Below, piece after piece: positions 25,862-33,560 of a DNA stretch of 64,000 nucleotides. Under the pieces are notes generated by a model. It did no database searches. It saw only the letters and a program-made list of their open reading frames with translations, and was not told the DNA's origin. The stretch lies in NCBI RefSeq assembly GCF_001514265.1, contig NZ_KQ949003.1, positions 1 to 64,000 of the forward strand, in the 5' to 3' direction. Numbering within the stretch: the stretch's first letter is position 1; every line of letters starts with the position of its first letter. The DNA is from Streptomyces resistomycificus (lineage in GTDB: Bacteria > Actinomycetota > Actinomycetes > Streptomycetales > Streptomycetaceae). The translations under genes and the position numbers were made by a program.

Positions 25862-26593
25862 ATGACCCGCCGTACCACCACCCACCCCGACCTCACCCGC
25901 CCCGAGACCGGCGCCCCCTTCTTCAGCACCTGGCGCGTGGGCACCCCCGAACGGCAGCGGCAGGCCGTCGAGGCCATCGCCCGCACCTGGGAGCGCCGCC
26001 CGTGGCCCGCCGCAGACCTGCTCGGCTACCACGTCTACGCCGGGCACGACGGCGAGACGCTGATGCACCACTCCCAGTGGACGAGCGAGCAGGCGTACGA
26101 GGCGTTCGTGCGCAGCCACCGGCAGGAACGCAACGACGAGATCGACACCGCCGTGCCGGGGATCGAACGGCTGTGGCTCGGCCGCTACCGGCGCTACCGC
26201 AGCGTGGTCCGGGAAGGTGACGCACGGGTGCCCGGTTGCGTCGTAATCGTCGACGTCGAGTTCGAGGGCCCCGACCCGGACCGGCAGCGTGCCTGGGTCG
26301 ACGCCGTGCTCGAGGCGCTGGAGAGCGATCCGGACCAGCACCCCGGCGGCATCTCCGCCCACTTCCACCTGAGCACCGACGGCACCAGGGTCCTCAACTA
26401 CGCCGAGTGGGAGAGCGCCCAGGCCCACATCGACGCACTCGCAGCGCCGGGAGACGGGATCGGCTCGGCCACCGCCCTCTGGCGGCGCGTGCAGACCTGG
26501 CCGGGGGTGAAAGGCGGCAGCGTCAGCCGCTACGACCACGTCCTCGGCCTCGTGCCGGACGCAGGCGCACCGGACGCGGATGTACCGGGCTGA
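25862..26593 (+). CDS. Antibiotic biosynthesis monooxygenase (ABM) domain protein, two domains
   Basis: The 243-residue protein contains two ferredoxin-like ABM domains. The first has FSTWRVGTPERQRQAVEAIA and HHSQWTSEQAYEAFVRSH, the second VIVDVEFEGPDPDRQRAWVDAVLEAL (in parts) and NYAEWESAQAHIDALAAPG. Such dimeric-barrel folds serve in quinone-forming oxygenases or heme-degrading proteins, but many are unassigned. It is divergent from the YihY gene. The C-terminal DAGAPDADVPG is coded by the first unit of a 29-bp repeat that continues past the stop. Confidence 0.85.
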   Translation: MTRRTTTHPDLTRPETGAPFFSTWRVGTPERQRQAVEAIARTWERRPWPAADLLGYHVYAGHDGETLMHHSQWTSEQAYEAFVRSHRQERNDEIDTAVPGIERLWLGRYRRYRSVVREGDARVPGCVVIVDVEFEGPDPDRQRAWVDAVLEALESDPDQHPGGISAHFHLSTDGTRVLNYAEWESAQAHIDALAAPGDGIGSATALWRRVQTWPGVKGGSVSRYDHVLGLVPDAGAPDADVPG

Positions 26594-26680
26594 GACGCAC
26601 CGGACGCAGATGTACCGACTGAGACGCACCGGACGCAGACGCGCGGGACGCAGACGTGCCGGGCTGAGACGCACCGAAGA
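26565..26680. repeat. 29-bp tandem repeats crossing the stop codon of the ABM gene
   Basis: Units lie at 26565-26593, 26594-26622, 26623-26667 (with a 16-bp internal expansion) and a partial one at 26668-26680. Each full unit starts with GCACCGGACGC near its left end and finishes with TGA. The TGA of unit one is the real stop of the ABM gene. Confidence 0.85.
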
Positions 26681-26707
26681 GACGCGGGGACACTCCGAAA
26701 AGTCAAA

Positions 26708-26740
26708 CCGTCTGGACAAAAAAAGTGTTCGGTGAGACGG
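26708..26740. promoter_or_regulatory. Inverted repeat ahead of the ArsR/SRPBCC operon
   Basis: CCGTCT (26708-26713) and AGACGG (26735-26740) flank an unusual A-tract (seven A's) with near-inverted GGACA/TGTTC inside. The site ends 7 bp before the ATG of the ArsR gene and may be its operator. Confidence 0.45.
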
Positions 26741-26747
26741 TGGATCC

Positions 26748-27368
26748 ATGCTGGACGTGACCGTGATCGAGGACCCCGAGGCCGCAGCCGCCTCCCTGGA
26801 CCCCATAAGGGCCCGGCTGCTCGCCGAACTGGCGGCCGGCCCCGCGTCGGCCGCCATGCTGGCCGGAAGGGTCGGACTGCCCCGGCAGAAGGTGAACTAC
26901 CACCTGAAGTCACTGGAGCGGCACGGCCTGGTCGAGCTGGCCGGGGAGCGCCGCAAGGGCAACGTCACCGAGCGGCTGATGCGCGCGACCGCCGCGTCGT
27001 ACGTCATCTCGCCGCTCGCGCTCGCCTCCGTGCAGCCGGACCCGGACCGCTTCCGCGACCAGCTCTCCGCCCGCTGGCTGCTGGCGCTCGGCGCCCGCCT
27101 GGTGCGGGACGTCGGCTCGCTGATCACCGGCGCGGCCAAGGCGAAGCAGCGGCTGGCGACGTACGCGCTCGACGGCGAGGTGCGCTTCGCCTCCGCCGCC
27201 GAACGGGCCGCGTTCATCCAGGAGTTGACAGCGGGTGTCGGCGCCCTGATCCGCAAGTACGACGTGCCCGACGCCGAGGGCGGGCGGGACCACCGGATCG
27301 TCGTCGCCGTCCATCCCACCCTGAAGCCGGCGGCCGAGGACCGGCCCGCCCCGGAACTGGACGAGTAG
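26748..27368 (+). CDS. ArsR-type winged-helix regulator
   Basis: The 206-residue protein has an N-terminal winged helix (DPIRARLLAELAAGPASAAMLAGRVGLPRQKVNYHLKSLERHGLVELAGERRKGN in parts) and a helical C-terminal part. Regulators of this kind are often paired with an SRPBCC/AHSA1 protein encoded just downstream, as here (16 bp). The likely operator is the inverted repeat at 26708-26740. The inducer is unknown. Confidence 0.9.
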   Translation: MLDVTVIEDPEAAAASLDPIRARLLAELAAGPASAAMLAGRVGLPRQKVNYHLKSLERHGLVELAGERRKGNVTERLMRATAASYVISPLALASVQPDPDRFRDQLSARWLLALGARLVRDVGSLITGAAKAKQRLATYALDGEVRFASAAERAAFIQELTAGVGALIRKYDVPDAEGGRDHRIVVAVHPTLKPAAEDRPAPELDE

Positions 27369-27384
27369 TACTCAGGAGCCCACC

Positions 27385-28119
27385 ATGTCCAAGGAATTCG
27401 AGATCGCCCGCGAGTTCGAGGTCGACGCCACTCCGCAGGAGGTGTGGGAGGCGATCACCACCGGAACCGGAGGCTATCTGTGGCCGATGGAGCCGCCGGA
27501 GCCCAGGACCGGCGGCAGGGGGCCCTTCGGGTCCACGGTCACCGCCTGGGACCCGCCGCACCGCTACACCAACCGCGTCGAGAACGTCGAGGGCATCACG
27601 GAACAGACCGCCAACCAGCTCGACTACACGATCGAGCCGCGCGACGAGGGCCGACGGGCCTGGGTGCGCTACGTGCACAGCGGCATCTTCGTCGACGACT
27701 GGGACAACCAGTACGACGGCGCCGCCCGGCACACCGACTTCTATCTGCACACACTGCGGGAGTACCTGGTCCACTTCGCGCCCAGGCCGGCCGCCTTCGC
27801 CACCTTCGACGGACCCGAGGAGTCCAAGGCCCCCGACGCCCTCGTCGCCGTCGGCCGGGCGCTCGGCGTGGGGGAGGAGGTGGCGGCGGGCACGCGGGTG
27901 ACGGTCCGCGGGCCCGACGCGTTCGACGCCGTGGTCGACTTCCGCAACCCGTACTTCATCGGGCTGCGCACGGACCGCGGTCTCACCCGCTTCTTCGGGC
28001 GCAACCACTGGGGCTACCCGGTCGGCGTCTCCCTGCACGACTTCACGCCCGGCGCCGACGTCAAGGAATGCGAAGCCGCCTGGCAGAGCTGGCTGAACGA
28101 GGTGTTCAGCCGGCCCTGA
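27385..28119 (+). CDS. SRPBCC / AHSA1 family protein
   Basis: The 244-residue protein begins with the SRPBCC hydrophobic-ligand fold (FEIAREFEVDATPQEVWEAITTGTGGYLWPM in parts) and includes the helix near YLVHFAPRPAAFATFDGP. Members bind small hydrophobic ligands or act as activators of stress proteins. Its coupling to the ArsR gene suggests that it handles or senses the same compound. A Shine-Dalgarno AGGAG lies at the usual distance from ATG 27385. It is convergent with the nuclease gene 15 bp away. Confidence 0.88.
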   Translation: MSKEFEIAREFEVDATPQEVWEAITTGTGGYLWPMEPPEPRTGGRGPFGSTVTAWDPPHRYTNRVENVEGITEQTANQLDYTIEPRDEGRRAWVRYVHSGIFVDDWDNQYDGAARHTDFYLHTLREYLVHFAPRPAAFATFDGPEESKAPDALVAVGRALGVGEEVAAGTRVTVRGPDAFDAVVDFRNPYFIGLRTDRGLTRFFGRNHWGYPVGVSLHDFTPGADVKECEAAWQSWLNEVFSRP

Positions 28120-28134
28120 ACCAGGGGGAGTCGC

Positions 28135-29961
28135 CTACGGCTCGAACCGCAGCACCTGCGGGTCGTGGTCGCTGATCTGGTCGTGGAACTCCGAGTTGAC
28201 GTGCACGCTGTCGTACTCGAAGTCGCAGGACTTGCGGATCGACGGGCTGACCAGGATCTGGTCGAGGACCTGGGCGTTGCCCTGGTACACGTACGAGTAA
28301 CGCTCGCTCTTCGGCAGCGACTTGATCGCCGACCAGAGCGCGCCGTCGCCCTCCAGGATCTCGGCCGTGCCGGAGAACTCGAAGTCGTTGATGTCGCCGA
28401 GGGTGACGACGTCCGCGTTCTTCTGGGCGGCCAGGATCTCCTTGACGAACGTGTTCACCGCGGTCGCCTGGAGGGCACGCTGGGTCTCCGAGCTGCGCGC
28501 CGGCGGCTGGTACTGCGAGGTCAGCCCCTGGTCGCCACCCTTGGAGTTGAAGTGGTTGGCGATCACGAAGACCGTCTTGCCACGGAAGACGAACTCGCCG
28601 GCCAGCGGCTTGCGGCTGTTGGCCCAGGCGGCGTTCGCCGGGTCGATCCGGCCCGGCGAGACCGTCAGCGCGGCCTTGCCCTTCGTCCTGGTGACACCGG
28701 CGGCGGTCGTGGCGTCGCCGCCCGCCCGGTCGGTGAAGGAGACCCGCTCCGGGTTGAACAGGAACACCTGGCGGATGTTGCCGCCCGGCTCGCCGCCGTC
28801 GGTGTTGTTCACCGGGTCGATGGAACGCCAGTCGTACGTCGGGCCGCCGGCCGCCGCGATCGCGTCGATCAGCTTGCGCACCGTCTGGTCGGCGGCGACC
28901 GTGCCGTCGTTCTTCGCGCCGTCGTTGTCCTGGATCTCCTCCAGGGACACGATGTCGGGCGAGCGCAGGTTGTGCACGATCGCGGCGGCGTGCTCCTCGA
29001 AGGTGGCGTCGCCCGGGTCGAGGTTCTCGACGTTGTACGTCGCGACCGCGAGCTCGCCCTTCTTCTGCTTCTCGGTGGTCTCCCGCGCGAGACCGGCGCT
29101 CTTCAGCGTGCCGATCCGGTTGGCGACCAGGGTGTAGCCGCCGAACTGGTTGTAGTCCAGCGGGCCCGCGGTGGTGCCGGTGAGGACGTCGCCGACGTTC
29201 GCCTTCGGGAAGTCGGCGGTGGCGCCCAGGGACTGGATCTGGAGCCGGCCGGTGTTCTGCGACGCGTAGGAGCCGTAGACCGTGCCGCCGCGACGGTTGT
29301 CGTTCTCGCGCGGCTTCACCGTCACCCACAGCTCGGTGAACGGGTCGGTGGCGCCGACCACGCGGGTGTCGGCGACCTGGACGTTCATGCCCTCCAGGGA
29401 CTCGTAGTAGTCCAGGGCGTACTTCTTCGGCTGCAGGGTCAGACCGTTGACCGAGCCGTTCGCGGCGGCGTCACCGGCCGGCGCGTAGGCGCTCGGCACC
29501 GACCTGGCGCCGACGACGGTGGCCGCCGGAACCGCGTTGCCGCCGGAGACCACGGTGAAGGTCGGCTTGGTGATCTCGGTCAGCGCCTGGTTCCCGGAGG
29601 CGGCGCCGCCCGGGACGTACTCCGCGACCGTGCCGGAGACGGTCACCGCGTCGCCGACCGCGACCTTCGGGACGGAGCCGGTGAAGACGAAGACGCCCTC
29701 ACTGGTGGCGGGGTCGGCGTCCGGGTTCGGGTCCTGGATCCAGAAGCCTCTGGAGGAACCGTAGGTGCGTACGCCGGTGACGATTCCGGCCACGTCCGTG
29801 ACCGTCTTGCCGGCGTACGGGGATATGCGGGTGGTGCCCTGAATGTCATGGATGCTCACCGACTCCGCGTGCGCGGGCGAGGTGAGGACGACGGTGGACG
29901 CCGCGGAACAGACGGCGGCGACGGTGAGCGCGGCGAGGCGCGCGGAAGACTTGCTCGGCAA
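28135..29961 (-). CDS. Exported endonuclease/exonuclease/phosphatase family nuclease (ExeM/NucH-like)
   Basis: The 608-residue protein has a signal peptide (ARLAALTVAAVCSAASTVVLTSPAHA), an OB-fold/lamin-tail-like N-terminal part with DVAGIVTGVRTYGSSRGFWIQD, and a C-terminal EEP nuclease domain. In that domain VATYNVENLDPGD, IVSLEEIQDNDG, NHFNSKGGD, LGDINDFEFS and ISDHDPQVLRF are the expected metal and catalytic motifs. It should degrade extracellular DNA and so release phosphate and nitrogen. TTG 29961 is preferred because GGAGG stands 7 bp upstream; ATG 29985 lacks a ribosome binding site. A 14-bp inverted repeat lies upstream at 30045-30097. Confidence 0.9.
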   Translation of the reverse strand: MPSKSSARLAALTVAAVCSAASTVVLTSPAHAESVSIHDIQGTTRISPYAGKTVTDVAGIVTGVRTYGSSRGFWIQDPNPDADPATSEGVFVFTGSVPKVAVGDAVTVSGTVAEYVPGGAASGNQALTEITKPTFTVVSGGNAVPAATVVGARSVPSAYAPAGDAAANGSVNGLTLQPKKYALDYYESLEGMNVQVADTRVVGATDPFTELWVTVKPRENDNRRGGTVYGSYASQNTGRLQIQSLGATADFPKANVGDVLTGTTAGPLDYNQFGGYTLVANRIGTLKSAGLARETTEKQKKGELAVATYNVENLDPGDATFEEHAAAIVHNLRSPDIVSLEEIQDNDGAKNDGTVAADQTVRKLIDAIAAAGGPTYDWRSIDPVNNTDGGEPGGNIRQVFLFNPERVSFTDRAGGDATTAAGVTRTKGKAALTVSPGRIDPANAAWANSRKPLAGEFVFRGKTVFVIANHFNSKGGDQGLTSQYQPPARSSETQRALQATAVNTFVKEILAAQKNADVVTLGDINDFEFSGTAEILEGDGALWSAIKSLPKSERYSYVYQGNAQVLDQILVSPSIRKSCDFEYDSVHVNSEFHDQISDHDPQVLRFEP

Positions 29962-30044
29962 CGGGATCCCTCCGGGGACGTACATGAGCGCCGGGACGAG
30001 GGTGAAACGTGGAACCGTGGAGCCGCGACCTGTGGGGCGGAGGC

Positions 30045-30097
30045 GACGCGCGTAGAAAATACAGTGAACAGATGTCCGCCGGGTTTCTACGCGCGTC
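30045..30097. promoter_or_regulatory. 14-bp perfect inverted repeat with 25-bp spacer upstream of the nuclease
   Basis: The arm GACGCGCGTAGAAA (30045-30058) is perfectly repeated in inverse at 30084-30097. The centres of the arms are 39 bp apart, close to four helical turns, so two dimers could bind on the same face; alternatively it forms an RNA stem in the nuclease leader. The spacer holds one GTTCAC on the minus strand. Confidence 0.6.
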
Positions 30098-30284
30098 AAT
30101 CTCGTGCCTGGTCAGGCCAGTTGTCAAGGTTTCGGCCATGTACTCCTCCCTACCGGGAGATGAACCGGGCGGCATGGGTGGATATCCGTCTAGGCTGAGC
30201 GGCTGAGCCGTACGACCGCCCCGCGGGCGCCGCACGGCCCCGCACAGTCGTAAGGCCTTCGAGGCGTCCTAGGAGAACCAGCCG

Positions 30285-31721
30285 ATGTCAGACAGCTCCC
30301 CCCTGCCGCCGGCGCGGCTGCACCCCGAAGCGGAGCTGGCGCGGGACGCCCTGTCCACGCCGCTGCTGTCACGGGCCGCGCGGCTCGCCCGCTGGGCCGG
30401 TCCCGAGACCCGGATCGACGCCGGGGGCGGGCTGGTCGAAGAGCAGTTGCCGGCCGCGGCCGAGGTCCTCGGGCTGAGCGGCGAGGAGGCCGCCGCCGAG
30501 GCGAGCGAGGCCTGGCGGGTCGCCGTCGACACCGGGCTCGTCGAGGTCGTCGACGAGGAGGCAGGCACCGTCGCCGCGGGCGAGGACCTGGCCCTGCTCA
30601 CCGGCGGGGCCCCGCACGACGTGCTCGCCGTGTGGCTGGCCGCGCTGGAGACCGTGCTCGCCGACGCGAGCGTGCCGGACCTGGACGACCTGGTCGGCGC
30701 GATGAACCCCGAAGACGGCGTCGGTGAGATCGACTTCTCGTCCCTGGACTGGGACCCCGAGGCCGAGGCCGAGTTCCTGGACGGCGTGCTCGGCAACCTC
30801 TACCTCCTCACCGTCGGCGAGGAGGGTCCCGGCGGGTCACCCGTGCCGCTGCCCGCGCTGGCCGCCTCGATGATCGTCCCCAGCGACATGGGCGAACCCA
30901 CCAACGACGTGCTGGAGCAGGTCTCCGACGCGATGATGCGGCTCGACGACCAGTTCCGGCTGCTGGAGCCGGTGGGACTCGTGGCCTACCAGCCCGTCGA
31001 CGAGGCGCTGATGGCCGACGCCGACGAGGAGCCCGCGTCCCCCGTCGACGACACCGACGTCACCCGCTACGGCATGGTCCGCCTCACCCCGCTCGGCCTG
31101 TACGGCCTCAGGGCACGACTGCTCGAGGCCGGGTTCGAGGCACCCGCGGTCGGCGACCTCGCGGACAAGGGTGCCGACGCGCTGCTCGACGGCACGGCCT
31201 CCTTCCCGCCCGCGGCCGCCCAGGCCGAGACCGAGCAGTGGCTGGCCCGCCGGGAATCCCTCGCCTCGGCGCGCGAGTTGCTGGCGGCGGCACGGGGCCT
31301 GGACGCCGGCGCCCCGCTCAGGCGGCTGCGCTGCCAGCAGGCGCTGTCCCTGGTCGGCGCCGAGGCCGAGCCCGCGCTGCGCGAGGTGCTCGACGACCCC
31401 GAGCTCGGCGGTCTGGCCCGGGTCTGGCTGGCCGAGCGGGGCGCCGGCGACGTGCCGGCGCCGTCCGAGGAGCTGGTGTTCTGGCTGACCGTCGACACGC
31501 TCGCCGCCCAGCTCGCCGCCGAGGGCAACTCCGACGAGCTGCGCGGCCTCGTGGAGGGGCTGGCCCAGCAGCACAGCGGGTTCTTCGCGGCGGCCTGGCG
31601 GGTCGAGCACCCGGCCACCGCGGACGTGCTGGAGGCGATGGGACGGCTGCACCCGGACAAGAAGATCGCCAAGGAGGCACGCAAGGCCGCCTTCAAGGCG
31701 CGCTCGCAGCAGGGCGGCTGA
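30285..31721 (+). CDS. Conserved actinobacterial protein of unknown function, 478 aa
   Basis: The protein is acidic, soluble and mostly alpha-helical, without signal peptide or membrane segments. It reads as HEAT-like or helical-repeat sequence in the C-terminal half (RRLRCQQALSLVGAEAEPALREVLDDPELGGLARVWLAE in parts). A basic tail follows (KKIAKEARKAAFKARSQQGG). The N-terminal ARLARWAGPETRIDAGGGL recurs in homologues that I recognise as hypothetical proteins of streptomycetes. No catalytic motif is evident. It stands alone between the nuclease and PhoX genes. A start at ATG 30285 follows AGGAGAA. Confidence 0.8.
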   Translation: MSDSSPLPPARLHPEAELARDALSTPLLSRAARLARWAGPETRIDAGGGLVEEQLPAAAEVLGLSGEEAAAEASEAWRVAVDTGLVEVVDEEAGTVAAGEDLALLTGGAPHDVLAVWLAALETVLADASVPDLDDLVGAMNPEDGVGEIDFSSLDWDPEAEAEFLDGVLGNLYLLTVGEEGPGGSPVPLPALAASMIVPSDMGEPTNDVLEQVSDAMMRLDDQFRLLEPVGLVAYQPVDEALMADADEEPASPVDDTDVTRYGMVRLTPLGLYGLRARLLEAGFEAPAVGDLADKGADALLDGTASFPPAAAQAETEQWLARRESLASARELLAAARGLDAGAPLRRLRCQQALSLVGAEAEPALREVLDDPELGGLARVWLAERGAGDVPAPSEELVFWLTVDTLAAQLAAEGNSDELRGLVEGLAQQHSGFFAAAWRVEHPATADVLEAMGRLHPDKKIAKEARKAAFKARSQQGG

Positions 31722-31841
31722 GCAACGGCCAGATCGTCTCCGGCGTCGGCTGCATCCAGGGTGCGGGGCGGCACAACCGGAGTCGGGCTCACAACCCTGC
31801 GGAAGAGCTGACCGGGACGTCTTCGGTGGCGGTGTGTACGG

Positions 31842-31897
31842 GTTCACCGAAGACTGCCCGGTGCCGTCGCCCGGCGTTCAACCGGCGTTCAGGCGTG
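31842..31897 (+). promoter_or_regulatory. Candidate PHO box (PhoP direct repeats) upstream of phoX
   Basis: GTTCAACCGGC at 31876 and GTTCAGGCGTG at 31887 are 11 bp apart in direct orientation, the geometry of Streptomyces PhoP repeat units. A third unit, GTTCACC, is at 31842-31848. They lie 70-120 bp before the phoX start. Confidence 0.6.
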
Positions 31898-31964
31898 GGC
31901 GGGACGGTGGCGCGGACCGAGGTCCGCCACCCTCCACGGCACACCCCCCGTCACAGGAGACACC

Positions 31965-33407
31965 ATGTCGCTCACCCGCAGGGACTTCGCCAGACAATCC
32001 GCGCTCACCGGTGCCGGTGTCGCGCTGGCGGGCAGCGTCGGCGCCCTCGCCACCGCTCCGAACGCCCTGGCGTCCACCGAGACCGAGAGCGCGCAGGAGG
32101 CGGCGGACCTCCACGGCGGCGTCGGCTACGGACCGCTGATCCCCGACCCGAAGGGCGTCCTCGCGCTGCCCGCCGGCTTCACGTACCGCATCCTCACCCA
32201 CAGCGGGAAGACCAGGCTGGAGTCGGGCGAGTTCACCCCGTCCAACCACGACGGCACGGCCACCTTCGCCGGCCCGCGCGGCACCACCCTCCTCGTCAAC
32301 AACCACGAGCTGAAGGGCCCGCGCGCCAACTGGGACCACCCCGTCCCGCTCACCGAGGGCCTGGTCTACGACCCGGCGGCCGCCGGCGGCTGCACGGTCG
32401 TCGAGGTACGCCCCGGCGGACACGTCGCCGAATGGGTCGGCATCGCCGGTACCTCCACCAACTGCGCGGGCGGCAGCACGCCCTGGGGCACCTGGCTCAC
32501 CTGCGAGGAGAACTCCGACCGGGCCGGCACCAACGGCATGACCAAGGACCACGGCTACGTCTTCGAGGTCGACCCGATCGACCGCCGCGCCAACAAGAAC
32601 CCCAAGCCCCTGAAGTTCTTCGGCCGCTACGACCACGAGGCCGTCGTCATCGACCCCAGGCGGGGCCACGCCTACCTCACCGAGGACGCCGCGAGCCCCA
32701 ACGGCCTGCTCTTCCGCTGGACCCCGCCCAGGGGCTTCGAGCACGGCCGCGGCAGGTTCCGCACCCTCGCCGACGACGCCGGCGTCCTCCAGGCGCCCAG
32801 GTGCTACGACTCCGGCGGCAAGTTCGTCGACGACCTCTCCCGCGCCACGAGGATCGGCACGGTGTACGGCGTCGACTGGATCGACGTCCCCGACCGCGAC
32901 GGCAAGACCGTCGACGTGCGCGAGCAGTTCGCCGCCGGTGAGATCACCCGCGCCCGCAAGCTGGAGGGCATGTGGTGGGCCGACGGCGGCGCCTACGTCG
33001 TCTCCTCCTACGCCCGCGCGGAAAGCCCCGTCCAGCACGACGGCCAGGTCTGGTTCTACGACCCCAAGCGCCGCACCCTGACCCTGAAGGTCCTCCTCGG
33101 CGTCAACCCCGACCCGTCCGTCGACGGCGCCCTCGACGGCCCCGACAACATCACCGTCTCCCCGTACGGGGGCCTCGTCATCGCCGAGGACGGCGAAGGC
33201 GTCCAGCACCTGTTCGGCGCGACCGACCGCGGACGCACGTACCCGATCGCCCGCAACGAGCTCAACATCGGCACCGAGGAGGAGCCGGAGTACAGCGAGT
33301 TCACGGGCGTGACCTTCTCGCCCGACGGAAAGACGTTGTTCGCCAACATCCAGACGCCGGGAATCATGCTGGCGATCACCGGGCCGTGGAAGCGGCAGAA
33401 GCGGTAA
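31965..33407 (+). CDS. phoX: PhoX family secreted phosphatase (Tat exported)
   Basis: The 480-residue protein is of the PhoX/DUF839 family of calcium-iron alkaline phosphatases that act on phosphate esters outside the cell. The N-terminus has a Tat signal (SLTRRDFARQSALTGAGVAL, cleavage near NALA-S). Family marks include LLVNNHELKGPRANWDHPVP, NCAGGSTPWGTWLTCEEN, GRYDHEAVVIDPRRGHAYLTED and NITVSPYGGLVIAEDG (in parts where longer). AGGAGA precedes ATG 31965. Together with the PHO box and the nearby exported nuclease it fits phosphate scavenging. Confidence 0.9.
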   Translation: MSLTRRDFARQSALTGAGVALAGSVGALATAPNALASTETESAQEAADLHGGVGYGPLIPDPKGVLALPAGFTYRILTHSGKTRLESGEFTPSNHDGTATFAGPRGTTLLVNNHELKGPRANWDHPVPLTEGLVYDPAAAGGCTVVEVRPGGHVAEWVGIAGTSTNCAGGSTPWGTWLTCEENSDRAGTNGMTKDHGYVFEVDPIDRRANKNPKPLKFFGRYDHEAVVIDPRRGHAYLTEDAASPNGLLFRWTPPRGFEHGRGRFRTLADDAGVLQAPRCYDSGGKFVDDLSRATRIGTVYGVDWIDVPDRDGKTVDVREQFAAGEITRARKLEGMWWADGGAYVVSSYARAESPVQHDGQVWFYDPKRRTLTLKVLLGVNPDPSVDGALDGPDNITVSPYGGLVIAEDGEGVQHLFGATDRGRTYPIARNELNIGTEEEPEYSEFTGVTFSPDGKTLFANIQTPGIMLAITGPWKRQKR

Positions 33408-33474
33408 CCCGGACGGGAATTAATTGGCTCGCTCCGTCCGAGCCGCGCCTCCTACAGTGAGATCAGAACGTCAC

Positions 33475-33553
33475 GCACCTCCCGGTGCGATGGCAGCGGC
33501 TACTTCTCTTCCAAAGAATCCACAGCCGCAGCCGACTTGATCTCGGGAGGCGC
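33475..33553 (+). ncRNA. Candidate Y RNA (small form, no tRNA-like module)
   Basis: The segment folds with a terminal stem 33475-33484/33544-33553 (10 pairs, one A-C mismatch). It then has a conserved internal block: GTGCG..GGCAGCGGCTACTTC on the 5' side and GCCGACTTGATCT on the 3' side. A distal helix GCGGCT/AGCCGC (33496-33501 with 33524-33529) closes a 22-nt loop. The same 5' and 3' blocks recur in the RNA at 33561 with a different but compensating terminal stem, which argues for a duplicated Ro-binding module. A -10-like TACAGT is at 33453. The Ro60 gene follows. Confidence 0.55.
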
Positions 33554-33560
33554 AGCTCAT

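Noticed and set aside
25862..26593. Evidence for a natural-product gene cluster from the ABM (antibiotic biosynthesis monooxygenase) domain
   Set aside because: ABM-type folds are widespread and no synthase, tailoring or resistance genes surround it.
24683..26857. 724-codon minus-strand open frame
   Set aside because: It overlaps YihY in another frame and runs antisense to the ABM gene; no domain is recognisable.
28135..30099. Nuclease start at the most upstream codon (30099) or ATG 29985
   Set aside because: Neither has a ribosome binding site. TTG 29961 has GGAGG at 7 bp and begins a normal signal peptide.
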